DNA of 64,000 bases from Magicicada septendecula (GCA_034769895.1 CM068367.1:115986573-116050572), one strand, 5' to 3'; positions 1-12,080 are shown, counted from the stretch's first letter. The notes: generated by a model not told the origin, from the sequence alone. Numbers and translations: made by a program.

Positions 1-300
1 CGGACGCCGCTATCTCTAGTCCTAAACAAATTCTGACGTATGAGGTGCATATTGTACGTATGGAGCCAGCAAGAGGAACCGAAGAAACGGTAGAAATAAA
101 AAGTCCAGCCGAAACGACCAGAAGCTAATCCACAAAGTACAAAAGATGATATTAGAGATATTTATATGATACAAGCAATAAAAGTTTGTTGTATCTGCAG
201 CGAAGTAGGTTATTTGCAACGTAGATAGTAATCGAGTTTGACCGTGGTTATTCTCAGTTGGCGAGACGTTACTAATTACTATCATGAGCCTGATATGAAA
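1..300. other. No gene recognised
   Basis: Mixed-composition DNA with only short open frames on both strands and no recognisable protein, RNA or repeat. Confidence 0.5.
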
Positions 301-306
301 TATGTA

Positions 307-308
307 TT

Positions 309-339
<31 letters not shown>

Positions 340-341
340 CG
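307..341 (+). repeat. (CAA)n microsatellite
   Basis: About eleven near-perfect CAA triplets. The glutamine run in the frame crossing it is a by-product of the repeat. Confidence 0.9.
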
Positions 342-749
342 TATAAAATTACAAGGACAAACGCAAACACCACACGCTATGAATCATAGAGCACTGTGCG
401 TGATTGCAACGGCCCAGCGTTGCACATGTCTACACATATCAGCTGACTGACGCTAACTGCTGGTGTACCAAGTCATGTGTAATACATATGTATTTAGTTT
501 ACTCGGTTTGCTTCTTGCCTTCGAATTGAATAAAGTCAAAACTAACAAAAAAAAACTAGACATTGGTTGCTTGCAAAAAAAGCTCAGATTAATTTATTTC
601 ATGGATTATTGTTTCGTAGATTAAACGGGGGTAAGGAAACTTAATTCTGTTCTTTGGAGTGGAAAAGTAACCCAACAAAACCAAGCAGGTTATTTGCTCT
701 CCATCTTAGAAAGTATTGCCACCTACAGCTCCGAAACTTGAGTGATAAA

Positions 750-960
750 TCAAAGAAACTCTGAAAGGCTCCTCAACAGTGGAAATGGACTTCTGGAGAA
801 GGTTTTGTGGGGGGTCCAGGCTCCAGTTGGTTGAAAATAAAGATATCATGAGGCAAATGTGTGTTAACAAAGCAATTCTAGATACCATAAATATAAAGCA
901 CCTCGATGACATGACTGTGTGAAGCCGATGCCTAAAAACCGTTGCCATCCAAAAAGCTGG
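750..960 (+). pseudogene. Decayed non-LTR reverse-transcriptase C-terminal fragment
   Basis: From about 750 the plus strand reads TLKGSSTVEMDFWRR, then FCGGSRLQLVENKDI, and ends MTV at a TGA (920-922). Upstream the frame is closed by a TAA at 746-748. The order (TL..., EMDFWRR..., ENKDI with a helical AILDTI stretch) matches the region just after the RT domain in many arthropod non-LTR retrotransposons. The frame is broken, no catalytic motif is present, and the usual RPRKRW-like end is missing, so this is a dead fragment of about 200 bp. Family assignment is by recalled motif order only. Confidence 0.6.
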
Positions 961-1139
961 GTTATTTAACTTCGTCTGTAAAAGCTTAACAATTTGTGTG
1001 AAAGTGTGTGCATATTGTAACATGACAAATGGTATGACATAAAACCATGTAAGATTTGCAAGAATAAACGAATGAGAAGCTGTACAATAAAAAAAAAACA
1101 AGTAATAAATAAAAGAATGATAGCATAACACTAAAGACT

Positions 1140-2235
1140 ATATTTGACAGACTCTAACTATGACTGACTATACCCAAATGTTTAGGTAAGGTGATGGAGA
1201 AAGATAAAAACAAAATAAAATGAACTATGAAGGAATATTCGAGACCAGATACCATATTTCCAGTAAATTATAATTTGTAATGACCATATAAAAATACAAA
1301 CTAATGAGTAGGGTAAAAACTTATAAACTTAGTATATAATAAGTAGTAAATAACGATGTAATGAAATGATAGAAAGGGTAAATGAACCAATATAATAATA
1401 ATAATAAAATAAGAAGTTTATGTGTTTATTATCAGTAGGTCAAGGGGAGAATGCTGATAAATGTAAAATGTTAAATTGCATTATTAGGTGATGATTTTAA
1501 AATAATCATAGGTCATCTACAAGTACTATGTTCAATATTATTGTTTAAAACTGCTCAGTTATATTATAATATTTAATTATTTATGTTCATAAAGTTATTT
1601 GTAAAAGTTAAGACTAATAGACAATACATAATCAGTTGTATTAAAGTTAGACCAAAGAAATTAGGTATTTTGTCTATAAGTAAAAGATTATATTGTTTTG
1701 TAACGTTTAGAAACCAACATGTTGTATTTTAAATAATTATGTTAATTTGTTCATGTAGAAGGTATTAAAACAACACTATAAAGATTATTTGTTAGAATAA
1801 GTGTAGGCATAGACTTTCAGACATGTTAGCTGCTAGGACTATATATAAAAACTAGAAAATTGTAAATTTTAAAGTATAACAGCAAGGTTTATTGAAATAA
1901 TGAATGTAATATGAATAGGTTTAATGATATTAGTCTGCACAACAAAAATGTATTCGAAATAAGTATTATAACATTAATTATTAAGAAAATTAAGTGGTAA
2001 AAATGTAAAATCATTATTTATGAACTAAAAGTGACCTTGTTTGGTTCCAAATTGATGTACAAGTTAAAAGCAAGACAATGATGTTATTAGATTTAGATTC
2101 ACAGTTAGTATAAGGGAATTAGACCTATTTGAAGATATTTAACCAATTTTGTACAGAATGACAATGTATTTCAATGACAATATCTCATAATGTCCACCAA
2201 TCAAATTTGGTATTTTAACCATAGCAACAACAAAT
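1140..2235. other. AT-rich DNA without recognisable genes
   Basis: Very AT-rich, with no open frame worth keeping and no tandem or inverted repeat that I could see. Confidence 0.5.
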
Positions 2236-2240
2236 TTAGG

Positions 2241-2633
2241 TAAATAATTTTAGGGTTCTTTAGTGACCATTGATAAGTAAAGATTGAAGAAAGTATAGAG
2301 CTTGAAATAATAAAATAGTAAAAAATAATTTAGAGTTCTTTATTGACCATTGATGAGTAAAGATTGAAGAAAGTGTAGAGCTTGAAATAATAAAATAGTA
2401 AAAAATAATTTGGAGTTTTTGAGTGACCAAGGACAAGGAAAGATTGAAGAAAGTATAGAGCTTGAAATAATAAAATAATAAAAATAATTTAAGAATTATT
2501 TAACAACCATTGATGAGTAAAGATTGAAGAAAGTATAGAGCTTGAGATAATAAAATAATAAAAAATAATTTGGGAGTTTTTTAGTGACCATTGATGAGTA
2601 AAGGTTGAAGAAATTACAGAGCTCGAGATTATA
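2241..2633 (+). repeat. Tandem repeat, about five copies of an 80-bp unit
   Basis: The marker AGATTGAAGAAAGT..AGAGCTTGA and the following AT-rich stretch recur with a spacing of 80 bp (equivalent blocks at 2251, 2331, 2411, 2491 and 2571). Copies differ by scattered substitutions and the last is the most divergent. No coding potential; a small non-coding array. Confidence 0.9.
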
Positions 2634-2639
2634 AGAAAA

Positions 2640-4980
2640 GTAATAGAAACGAACTAACTAATAAACAATCTGGATAGAGCATCAAAGATTATTAATAATA
2701 AGCCAAAAGCAATTCCAAGTGGATCACAGAAGTGGATTAATCAATAGAAGGAAAACCAACTATACTCAAGACATTTTAACTGGACCTGAGATGAAGAAAC
2801 AGTCGCTAAGTATAACCTATTCTTAAGTTATCATATAACGAAGACAGACAAAGCGAATTACACTAATAACACTGATTTCACACTCACTAATTAAATTTGT
2901 GAACTTATTTTGATAATGAACAGTTAAAACTAACACCAAAACCACTATTCTAGTTATTTCTTGTGTAAAAAACTGTAAATTAATTCAATACTATACTAAA
3001 CAAATTAACCTATAAACACTAGTTTTTTCGAACGTAGTTTGTGACCATAGTCGTCCATATTTTTTCAAATATATAATATTTTGATATTTGTTGTAAAGCT
3101 TGTACTTTCATTTGTGTGTTTAAATACGTTTTTCTGTAGCTAAAAGAACATTTCCACGCCTTGAGATTTAACGAAATGGACCATTACTGGTTACTAAACA
3201 GAATAGCCAACCGGCAATAAATAAAGAAAAACTTAACTTTGAATTAAAATAATCGGGAACGTTATTGGGTAACTAAAGGGTTTAAAAGATGGATAGTTAA
3301 ACTATTATTATTCGTAATACTGTAGGTTTGGTTCCTGACAGTTCTTAAAACAGAGTTTGCTTTGATATAATAAATATAACCTTCTTCGAGTTACGAAAAG
3401 AAATTGGCAACGCAGAATTTTTGAAACAAACGGCGGAAAAAAGGTGAGTTCCACAGTCGTAGTTGTTATCGTTACGGGACAACATTTTTAAGGTTGTTAC
3501 AAAATTGACGCTAACAACGTGTGGCATAAATAACCCGAATTTATTTATTGTTACAATATGGTGAATAAAGAATGACTAGTGTGCTCTCTGAGATGGCGAA
3601 TTCGCTCATTATTTTGTACGAAGTACATTTATTATTGGGCAAATTATGATATTAGCTAAGTTTCATTTATAAGAAAAGTTACGAAAATTTCGATTACGCT
3701 ACTATTTTTTGTTTAGTAAAATAACTGAAGAAAAATATTACAAATTCCAAACAAACGGAATTGTGATAAAATTCCCTTTCGTCTAACACCCGGCTGAATT
3801 TTTAATATTTTTTCAAGTTTGTGACCTTATTTTTTGGACCCTAGGGTCCACAAATTTTGAATTTATAAAACTCTATACTATATTCAGATTTTGGTTAAAT
3901 ATCTCTATAATTTGATATGGAATTTGGAATTTGTGTGATTTTACTCACTTTTTGGGCCCTGCCATCCCAAAATTTTAATTTTTTTGACAAATTAATACAA
4001 AAGACATATTTTGGTTACAATTTTCTTTAATTTGTTATGCTATACTATATGGAGTTTCGCGATTTAAAAAAAATTTCGACCCTCTTATATTTTGGCTTTC
4101 CGCCCCCCATTTTCAGGGGGATCGATCTCCAAAATGTAGGTTATGTAGGGTAACAGTCTGGACACGTCTGCCAGATTTTACGAAAACTGGCTGATGCGTT
4201 CAAATGTTATCGTGAGACATATCCCAAATTGTTAAGAGAGACAGACAAATGAAAAACGATGAATTTACAACTAACTCGCTTCGATCGTTCAATAATTACG
4301 ATTTATTTTATTTTCGACTTACGATATTTTTTATTCTTATATCAATATCATACAAATATAATTTTTTGAAGATAATATTAGTAATTTGTTACAACTTAAT
4401 TAATTGATAATACGTAATCGGTTATTCATGGTCTCATAAAAATAATTAAAATTGAACTTATATGTCAATTAATACAAATAATAGTAGTAGGCCTACATTA
4501 TCAACGATTTTTGAAGTATTATATGTCAGGTAATATTACATTATGTTTTAAAAATCTATTTGATAATTTTTATTATATTTATCACTGTTATAATGTACGG
4601 TAATTAACAGATATAGATAACATTCAGATTTGTTACATAACCATAACGGCTTCCGTTTTGTATTTTTAGAAAACCACTTCTACCAATATAGTTTGTATAC
4701 TCTTATATCCGTTAATTCTGCTATAATAATGATAAATAAAAACAAAATTTTCAAATACATTTAGGTGATATAATGAAATAATAGCTGATATGTTACGTAA
4801 TAGTACGAAATATCTTTTAATATTTCAAACACAGAAACACATATTCGATGGATCACATGCATCCCTCGTGTAGGCCTACATGAATTCAGGAGACATACAT
4901 TCCATTGTAATTATACTTAAATATATTGCTAGAAAAATTATTATATCATCAATAAATTAAATTAAAATAATGTATTAATT
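2640..4980. other. AT-rich DNA, no gene; weak ~120-bp periodicity near 3.83-4.0 kb
   Basis: No supported gene. Between about 3830 and 4070, a TTTTTGG(A/G)CCCT block, then AAATTTT and TATTTTGGTTA, occurs twice roughly 120 bp apart, suggesting an old degenerate duplication. The rest is featureless AT-rich sequence. Confidence 0.4.
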
Positions 4981-5275
4981 TGGACTTTAACAAAAGACCA
5001 GGCCAGTCGCATCTAAGCTGCTGAAATGAGATTTCTCAGGCACGTGGCAGGGTATGCCCTTCATGATCGTAGAAGAAACGTAGGTGTACGGCAGGAACTG
5101 AATATTATGAATACACTCGACAAGATCGCCCAGTATCGGCTGAATTGGTGGGAACATCTTTGCCGAATGGATGACTGCCGCATCCCCAAACAACTCTGGA
5201 ACTATAAGCCGAGGGGATGGAGAGGTGTAGGACGTCTAAGGAAGCGCTGGAGTGACCTGCTCTAATCTTTGCCTA
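4981..5275 (+). pseudogene. LINE RT C-terminal fragment with triplet tail
   Basis: The plus strand reads WTLTKDQASRI, a stop, then AAEMRFLRHVAGYALHDRR and a helical segment, LNWWEHLCRMDDCRIPKQL, and GRLRKRWSDLL at a stop near 5265. This is the usual order at the C-terminal end of many insect non-LTR retrotransposon RT proteins (ETWTLTK, EMRFLR, W..H..RM..RIP, GR.RKRW). The catalytic RT domain and 5' part are absent and a stop lies after ..ASRI, so it is a 5'-truncated dead copy. A GAT/GAC triplet run starts about 45 bp after the stop and is probably the element's 3' tail. Confidence 0.85.
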
Positions 5276-5311
5276 TTTGAGACCGTAACAAACCATCCTT
5301 AGTTTAATCCA

Positions 5312-5381
5312 TAAGATGATGATGATGATGATGATGATGATGACGACGACGACGACGATGATGATGATGATGATGATGATA
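5312..5381 (+). repeat. (GAT)n/(GAC)n tail microsatellite
   Basis: GAT triplets with an internal block of GAC triplets, directly after the LINE fragment. Similar triplet runs follow several other LINE 3' ends in this window. Confidence 0.9.
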
Positions 5382-5477
5382 TATTAATAGTGTCTTCGTA
5401 TGTTATATTTACACCATATTAATTTAAGAATAACGGCAATGTGTAGTACCAATTATTATTCTTTTATGTAAAGCAAA

Positions 5478-5497
5478 TTCTCTCTCACTCTCTCTCA

Positions 5498-5584
<87 letters not shown>
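5478..5584 (+). repeat. (CT)n microsatellite
   Basis: About 105 bp of CT with a few CA interruptions at its left part. Confidence 0.95.
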
Positions 5585-5587
<3 letters not shown>

Positions 5588-5589
5588 CA

Positions 5590-7465
5590 AATAAGGTGTC
5601 TGTATACGTGTAGTAATTGCTTCTGCATTGCCCGTCCATCGGTCTTGATATGACAACAATTATTACTAAAACGTCAACGCGTGTTGAAAATTATGTCGAT
5701 TTATTGGTAGAAAGTCACCAAACCTCTCGTTATTTACTGATTCACGATCACTACTAAACTAAGATAACTGTTGTTCTTATTATTTTTCTGCATCTCCTCT
5801 ACCTTTTCTTTCTTTCTTCTTTGTGTTTTCTTCTCCTTCTTTCCAGTCAACCTAAAGCTCATCGATCAAAGACTAGTACTCCCCACACTGCCGTTCTACC
5901 CACAAGATGTTTCTGGCGCAATACAGCCCTGCTAGGTGAAAGTCCATTATCTACGAACCCTAAAGCTGAGAAAAACAGCTAGGCCAACAAATAGCAGACA
6001 GATAGTCCAAATGCTATCATTGAATTTAACGGATATTTACAGACACAGTATATTTTTTTTATTGGTCCATTAAATTCTCTACGGTGAGAAACGGTAATTA
6101 GAGAATATTAGGCTTGGGGACATATAACGAGAGTTGCAAACAGGCTTTAGGTCTAACGGATTAAACATAGTAGTTGATGATATCGGCCCAGCAAAACTCG
6201 ATGGCCTATATGTAGAGAATTAGAGTATAATTAAAAAAGACACTGTTCTCGCAAATGTTGTCTCGCTGTACTATTACTTTCGCCTCCCAGAGACTCATTA
6301 GGGCACAGCAACACAACTCGCGCTATGTTGTACTCGTTACGGAGTTGGCTGTGTTTATGTGTCTGGTAACGAGAAACAAATATAGCCTGTTCCTCTCCAC
6401 TGTTGCTGTTGCTGTTGCTGTTGTTTTCCTAATTAGAAACACCGTGAGCGAAATCGTTTAACATTTTCGTTTTCATTATCCGTTCCTTCCTTGAGTTACT
6501 TGGAGCTGACAACTCGTGTTACCCTTCAAAGTTTTCTCCTTCCCCAACTCGTTTTCTGACCTTTGAAACGGAGATATGTTTATGTCTCTCTGTCTATCTC
6601 TCCCTGTCTTTCTCTCTCTACCCCCTCTCTCTTTCGCTGTTCTTTCCTATATTTATTTTTACATAACAATTCTGATGTCAGTTTTTAAGCACTTATCAGA
6701 CGTATATTAAGCTCGTCATCCGATATTTTAAATTATTTCATTACGGACTGTAAGTGTTGTATTTCTGGAAATCTACCCTTTATACGACACATTTCACTAG
6801 GAAATTATGATACAAAAATGCCTTACCAAATCTAATCTTCGGTAACATATCCCTAGCAAATGTGTTATGAGTGAATGACGCGAAAAAAATCCCATGTAAT
6901 TACTATATACGGCAAATATTATGTAAGGATAAAATATTGTGCTGGCTAGGCGTAGTGGACGATCTAGTAAGCCTGCCTATTAACGGGAACTTACAAGCTG
7001 CATATGATGCGAAAAGCAATTGGGAAACCATCGCATTAATTTCTCAAGTAACTGTATAGGGCAAACCATGCAGGAGGTGAGACCACAGGACAGAATAGCA
7101 TGCATTCTGTTCAACAGTAGTCTCCGTAATTGGGAAAGGATGTGTGTGTGGGAGGGGTGGAAGGGCGCGTGTTCAGCTGATAAAACAGTAAATATTACAT
7201 AAGTTTAATTAACAATACTTATTATTATATAATAATAAATATAATATTTTAAACCACATTATATAATAAAAGTTGCTAAATTATTCTTTTACTTGTGTTC
7301 ATCAGTTTTTGTAATAACTGTATGAGTTTTTTCTGAATATTACATTCCGTTTAATTGTCCTTATTTTAGAAAGTAAGAACAAATAACATCCATTTATATT
7401 ATTTATTGAGTTATTCAATCTTAATTTATATTTATATGAAGAATATGTTTTAAGAGCCAGATTCA
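5590..7465. other. Unassigned DNA
   Basis: Pyrimidine-rich patches (5780-5850, 6530-6640), a short TTGCTG run at about 6401-6425, and no frame that resembles a protein I know. I see no gene. Confidence 0.45.
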
Positions 7466-7540
7466 CATTTTAAAAGGCAAAATCTGTATAATATTTACCT
7501 TATTTCTTCCTTCGTGTGACTTCGTTTTGCGTTTTGATTT

Positions 7541-7585
7541 GATTTTACGCGTTTCGAGACATATGTCTCGTCATTCGATCGGACC
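7541..7585 (-). ncRNA. Hammerhead-like motif, left arm, degenerate
   Basis: On the minus strand the arm reads helix II palindrome, GAAA, then ACGCGT. The 5' core is changed to CGAATGA, so catalysis is unlikely. It mirrors the plus-strand motif in the right arm. Confidence 0.45.
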
Positions 7586-7690
7586 GATCGGACACTGTAC
7601 CAAATAATTTCTCATAAATCAGCGGAGCGGTCATGCGGCAGCAGTCTGCTGCTAGTGGTGTTTCCCCCTTGTGTCCGATCGGTCCGACTC
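7579..7690. repeat. Nested palindromic insert carrying a 77-bp repeated module
   Basis: Arms built from GATCGGACCGATCGGA and TCCGATCGGTCCGA enclose a 77-bp module (7593-7669) that recurs at 8151-8227. The module holds its own hairpin GCAGCAG/CTGCTGC. No protein or RNA family recognised. Confidence 0.7.
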
Positions 7691-7789
7691 GAGTGCGCAC
7701 TCAAGTAAAGCGGGTATGTGTGTAATCGTTTTCGAATATTTGTATTTTAATATGTAACGACCTCGCAAGAGTGAATTTTTATTTTATTT

Positions 7790-7842
7790 ATTTATTTCTG
7801 ATAACGAGACATATGTCTCGAAACGCGTAAAATCAAATCAAA
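7790..7842 (+). ncRNA. Hammerhead-like motif, right arm, core mutated
   Basis: Core CTGATAA (7798-7804; the conserved G8 is A), an 8-bp-arm helix II palindrome (7805-7820), GAAA (7820-7823), self-complementary helix III ACGCGT (7823-7828), and H17 = A. Upstream TTTATTTATTT can only partly pair with the downstream AAATCAAATC as helix I. Probably inactive. Confidence 0.5.
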
Positions 7843-8150
7843 ACGCAAAACGAATTCACACGACGGAAGAAATAAGGTAAATATTATACAGATTTTGTCA
7901 ATAAGTGACTTGGATACCATTTCAAACATGTCTTTCATTTTAAAAGAGTATAAATTAATGTAAAAAAGTGTTGGATTGGAGTGTATGGAAAAGGGAACGA
8001 TACAAAAAGGCAGCGTTCCAAGACAATCAAACGTCCAGAACATAGGTAAAATAAATCGTGGAATACTCGATTTTTTTCAATAGGAAAAAAAGTACCGAAA
8101 TAATAAAAGTTGACGGAAGTTTTGGTATTCGCAATAACACCCCGCTGGAG

Positions 8151-8227
8151 CACTGTACCAAATAATTTTTCATAAATCAGCGGAGCGGTCATGCGGCAGC
8201 AGCCTGCTGCTAGTGGTGTTTCCCCCT
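8151..8227 (+). repeat. Second copy of the 77-bp module
   Basis: Matches 7593-7669 at about 75 of 77 positions (CACTGTACCAAATAATTT... to ...GGTGTTTCCCCCT). It starts and ends at the same bases as the other copy, which suggests a discrete unit rather than a chance duplication. Function unknown. Confidence 0.85.
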
Positions 8228-8229
8228 AA

Positions 8230-9135
8230 ATTGCACACGGTTATATGAATATTAATCACAGAATTACCGCTGCTCAATGATAAAGTGGCCGCCACTGCTG
8301 TCCACGATCGTTATTTAGCGCACTCTATTTACAATACTACATGAAAGGGCTATATACTCGTATAACACCTACTTGCTGAATTACTTGATGTGGTATTCGC
8401 TGTATAATCTTTGTCTCAAAATAGAAAAGATCCGACAACGATTATAGTGTCAACCAAAAGGAATATAATACGGAATCTGTAAGGACTAAACTGGCTTGGG
8501 AAGACAGAACACAGATAAAAGCAAAGCATTTTAAACATACTGTAACGACAGTCACACAGATCGTCGTGTTTTACGGTGGAAACACAAAAACTAACACCAA
8601 CGAAATATTTGGTTGCACTAATTACAAAAATTTAATTAGAAACAAACAACAGTTAGAAATCAACATGGGCACTGTAATATAATAATTCAGATTAAATCTG
8701 TTCAACGAACAACAATGAACAGTCGCCTTATTACAGTTTCGAACTAGTTAACACAATAATCACTGTCCACTGAACTGCAACAATCATTTTGATCCGCACT
8801 TGTGATATCACCAGGTGTAACTGAACAGAATTTAGCCGTTTCAAAACCCAGTAGTTACACTTCAGACTTGCGTTGTAGTGACACAGCGAGCCTGATTGTC
8901 AGTAGAATAGGCGAGAAACGTGTGGAAGGACCATCTCGAATTATCTAGAGCGTTATGGAATTCTGACACGTCTGGAATAGCTTCTTGCGCTGCAGTTTGC
9001 CAAGAATCACGTACGCGCTTTTGTTATTTTTCAGTTCAACTTAGCAATAAGTACGATAATTTGAATTCTTCGATTATTCTTCGATTTCAGTAAAGATGCA
9101 TTCTACTTATAAAGCAATGTAGGACATTAACAGTA
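8230..9135. other. Unassigned; possible old LTR-like segment at 8540-8935
   Basis: No gene. A stretch around 8545-8935 shares short blocks (ACAGATCGTCG, CAACAATCA..TTGATCCGC) with 29660-29960. The similarity is weak and could mark a decayed LTR family on the minus strand. Confidence 0.25.
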
Positions 9136-9147
9136 AATAAAAACTTA

Positions 9148-9507
9148 ATTACTTATTTTTTTGCGTACCGTATCACTTATTATATGATTATATAATTACC
9201 TTATTATCCACTCTAGCGATACTTGTTCGACACTGCAATCAGTTTGGATTAAACTTTGACCAGTCGCGTGACGATCGCGGTTGTGGGTGAACGCATGCGG
9301 GAGCTCCGGCCGTGGTTAGTAAAACATATCACATGTGATTTGTAACTTATTTTATTTTATTTTTGACTTGACCAGTATCCTGGTTGCAATTTTAATGTAT
9401 TAGTTTCTTAATTAAGTGTTATCTGAGGATGGGACTTAGTCCCGAAACGCGTCATAACTGACGAAACTTTGTATCGCTAGAGTGGATTATAAGGTAATTA
9501 TATAATC
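9148..9507 (+). mobile_element. Hammerhead-bearing inverted-arm element with 12-bp TSD
   Basis: Arms of 38 bp (9185-9222 and 9471-9508) are inverted copies with one mismatch. A 12-bp direct repeat AATAAAAACTTA flanks the unit (9136-9147, 9508-9519). The 37 bp between the left TSD and left arm (9148-9184), read on the minus strand, contains GTGATACGGTACGC, similar to the tails of the elements near 7.9 and 40.0 kb. A well-formed hammerhead motif lies just inside the right arm. Same architecture as the 7477-7935 element, so read as a non-autonomous Penelope-like insertion. Confidence 0.75.
9418..9458 (+). ncRNA. Hammerhead ribozyme-like motif
   Basis: Helix I GTTAT (9418-9422) pairs with ATAAC (9454-9458). 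Core CTGAGGA (9423-9429; position 7 is variable in natural hammerheads), one extra T, helix II GGGAC-TTA-GTCCC (9431-9443), GAAA (9444-9447), self-complementary ACGCGT (9447-9452), H17 = C (9453). All conserved core bases are present; the deviation is the extra T after A9. Known hammerheads self-cleave after H17. Activity here is untested. Confidence 0.75.
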
Positions 9508-9840
9508 AATAAAAACTTACAAGAGTGGTTACTAGTCATACTGATCTGAGCCATCAGAATTCTGATTACAGCAAATTGGTACCCTAAAAATTTGGCAAAC
9601 GAGCATTCATTTTCCAATCACAGTAGACTGTCTAACTGAACTCACCTGGGTAACCGATGTCTTCTAGAAAATATGCAAACCTGCTGCCATTCTACCAAGC
9701 AATTTCCAGGTTATTTCCAAGATTGTTTGCAAAAGTTAGTCGGAACTTCCAGTTAATGTTTTAAAACGTTTAATACAAACTGAAGAGAACTGCAAAGAAA
9801 ATTTATATTTTAATAAAAACAATCATACACGGAAAACAAT

Positions 9841-10275
9841 CAGACCTGAGGCGCCAGAATGGATGATCAAAGGTAAAGGCTGCAGGCCAAAGGGTGTTGT
9901 CGAATATACAAGTGACAATTCAATAGGGAAAGAAGTTTTAAAGTATGGTTCCAAAACTTGGGTCATAAAGAAAAAAATGAACAGAAGACACAAACAGCAG
10001 AAATATAATTTCTGAACTCAGTTAAAAGGTGTAATAGACGAGATCATACAAGAAATGAAGAGATAAGAAGTGATTTAGATAGTTTTGCAGTTAATGAAAG
10101 GATTAAAGAATACAGAAGAAAATTGATTCAACATATCAACAGAATGGAAGAAAGTAGAATACCGAAGATGGCGAAAGATTACAACCCTAGAAGCAGAAGA
10201 AAAGTTAGTAGACCTAAGAAAAGGTGGACTGTGGAATAGGAACAGGCCGCTAAAGCCTAAAACAGTTAAGAAGAC
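9841..10275 (+). pseudogene. Decayed LINE RT C-terminal fragment
   Basis: Broken frames give YGSKTWVIKKKMN, then RIKEYRRKLIQHINRMEESR, IPKMAKDYNPRSRRK and SRPKKRW, followed by a stop. This is the same motif order as the fragment at 4981-5275 (YGSETW, W..H..RM..RIP, GRPRKRW). Several stops and frame changes show it is dead. The end runs into a short GAA/GAT-rich stretch. The RT active site is missing, so the copy is 5'-truncated or eroded. Confidence 0.8.
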
Positions 10276-10279
10276 CATG

Positions 10280-10903
10280 ATGAAGAATTTTTAATATGAA
10301 TTCGAATAACGATATAAATTCTAGTAGAACTCAATTGAACAGGCAGCGTTAAATAAAAAAAATTTCATTAAGACAATATCTAGATTAATAACGAGAGGCC
10401 AAAGTTATACTCCTCAGGCTGCATTCTCTTTACTCTAAAAGCTGCGCCGCGAAAACTACATCTTCCAAATAATAGATGGTAACCAAATAAGTCTACTATT
10501 ATTGTGAGGTTATAAACGTAGATGAGGAATATTTTCAGTACTTTTGTATAACTTAATTAGTTTGGTTTAACAAAAATTGATTTGTATTATTTCTTCATAA
10601 ATGCTTTTATATTTAATGATGTGGTTCATACAGTATTTACATTTATAAAAATTTGTAATTGTTACAAACATTACATATAGTTGATGCTCCATCCAAATGT
10701 ATTTACTGCCCCTCAAAATTACGTAATGTCTAAGAAGTTTCTTGCGAAACTAGGCATCTAGTTAATATCAGCTCACATTTTTACGTAGTTCACGTAGAGA
10801 TCGAATCGACATTTCAAAAACGTAATAGCCTGGTCAGCAGACAAAGAAAACGAATATTGTCTGCTAAAAGGTCAAAGGGTTCAGAAAAATTAAAGAAAAC
10901 ACA

Positions 10904-10939
<36 letters not shown>

Positions 10940-11635
10940 CGGGGGCAGGATGCGTAGCGTTGTCCAATTACTTTTTCTATGAAGGAATTCCTGAGGGTCA
11001 ACCACTACCGTTTTCAATTGTCCGGCCACAGGCTCGATTCTTTATTTTCTCTTCTTTTTTTACCCTTCTCTGCTCTCCCTAACGATTTCCCCTCGATTTT
11101 TATCTGGTTCTCTCCCCTACATCGTCTCTTATTCATCTATGTTGAGTGAACTCATTTTTCTGTCATTTTCTAATTTTAATAGGGATATTTGATATTTCAT
11201 TTTCTCAGAACTTTTTGTAGTATAATGGCCATATTATAAATGGAGTCTAATGTTTTGAGACATCATGTAATGTAATCATCATCTTCTGTCTATCCTTTCG
11301 AGTGTACAGGTTCACGACAACCGACTTCTACGCGAGCGGAAGAATTGGTTGCCATTTTATAATTGGGACTTGGGAGATTCCATGAGTGCCTGTATCTTCC
11401 GTTTTGCTGAGGTCCATGTTGTCATATCCAGTAACGAAGATAATTTCACAAAGAGCATTGCACGAACTTCATAAAATAATTAAGAGACATAATTTAATTT
11501 AACTGTTGAAAAATCTAACGTAATTGTTTTCTGTGGAACGTTTATTAAAAAACAAAAATAGTAATAGAAAATAGAACTATTGAACAAGTTTCATCCTTTA
11601 ATTTCTTAGTATGTAATATACCATATCTTGGGAAG
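10280..11635. other. Unassigned DNA with short (AAAG)n at 10905-10939
   Basis: AT-rich, no gene recognised. A perfect AAAG run of about 35 bp is the only clear structure. Confidence 0.5.
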
Positions 11636-11639
11636 GTTG

Positions 11640-12080
11640 ATGTATGGAATAGTATAGAACGCTTTAATAGGATGAATGGAACTATCAAGCGTACCTTAAT
11701 GATTAAAGTTAGACAAGAGACGTTACTAAAATTTTACACGGTGACGTCCACTCCAAGCTATCTATATGGTAGCGAAACACGGACAACGACGAATGCACAT
11801 GAAAGCCGACTGCACGGTGCAGAGATTGAGGTTCCTTAGATCAGTAGCCGGCTATACTAGGTTAGGTAGAAAAATGAATGAGGACATCCGTCATGAGTTA
11901 GCTGTCCGATCAGTGACTGACATGTTGAGAGAATATGGACACAACAAGACGTTTGATCGCGTAGAACGTACGGAACCATCAATTATACCACACGTAAGAG
12001 CAAAATATAAATATGCCTAAATGTAGAAGACATTTGAGACGGCTGATGAAAAGATGGAGTGATCAGTTGTAACAACGGAC
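11640..12080 (+). pseudogene. Decayed LINE RT C-terminal fragment
   Basis: Plus strand: ETLLKFYTVTSTPSYLYGSE then TRTTTNAHESRL in one frame, continuing after a frameshift as VQRLRFLRSVAGYTRLGRK and RHELAVRSVTDML. This corresponds to ..LLKFYK..P.LLYGSE.WT..K...R....EMRFLRSV.GYTR.D, the C-terminal thumb-side region of arthropod non-LTR RT proteins. Frameshifts and stops make it a pseudogene. It ends about 135 bp before the solo LTR at 12216. Confidence 0.8.

Larger units (their letters stand above)
7477..7935 (+). mobile_element. Hammerhead-bearing inverted-arm element (Penelope-like, non-autonomous) with TSD
   Basis: Two 93-bp arms (7478-7570 and 7805-7897) are inverted copies differing at only two positions; each ends inwards in the 16-bp palindrome CGAGACATATGTCTCG. 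An 11-bp direct repeat CATTTTAAAAG flanks the unit (7466-7476 and 7936-7946). Between the right arm and the right direct repeat lies a 38-bp tail (7898-7935) containing GTGACTTGGATACCA. Arms, short tail and a long TSD match what is known of Penelope-like elements with inverted pseudo-LTRs. There is no RT, so it would be non-autonomous. The centre (7571-7804) holds a nested palindromic insert. Tail and TSD are seen directly; the family name is inference. Confidence 0.75.
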
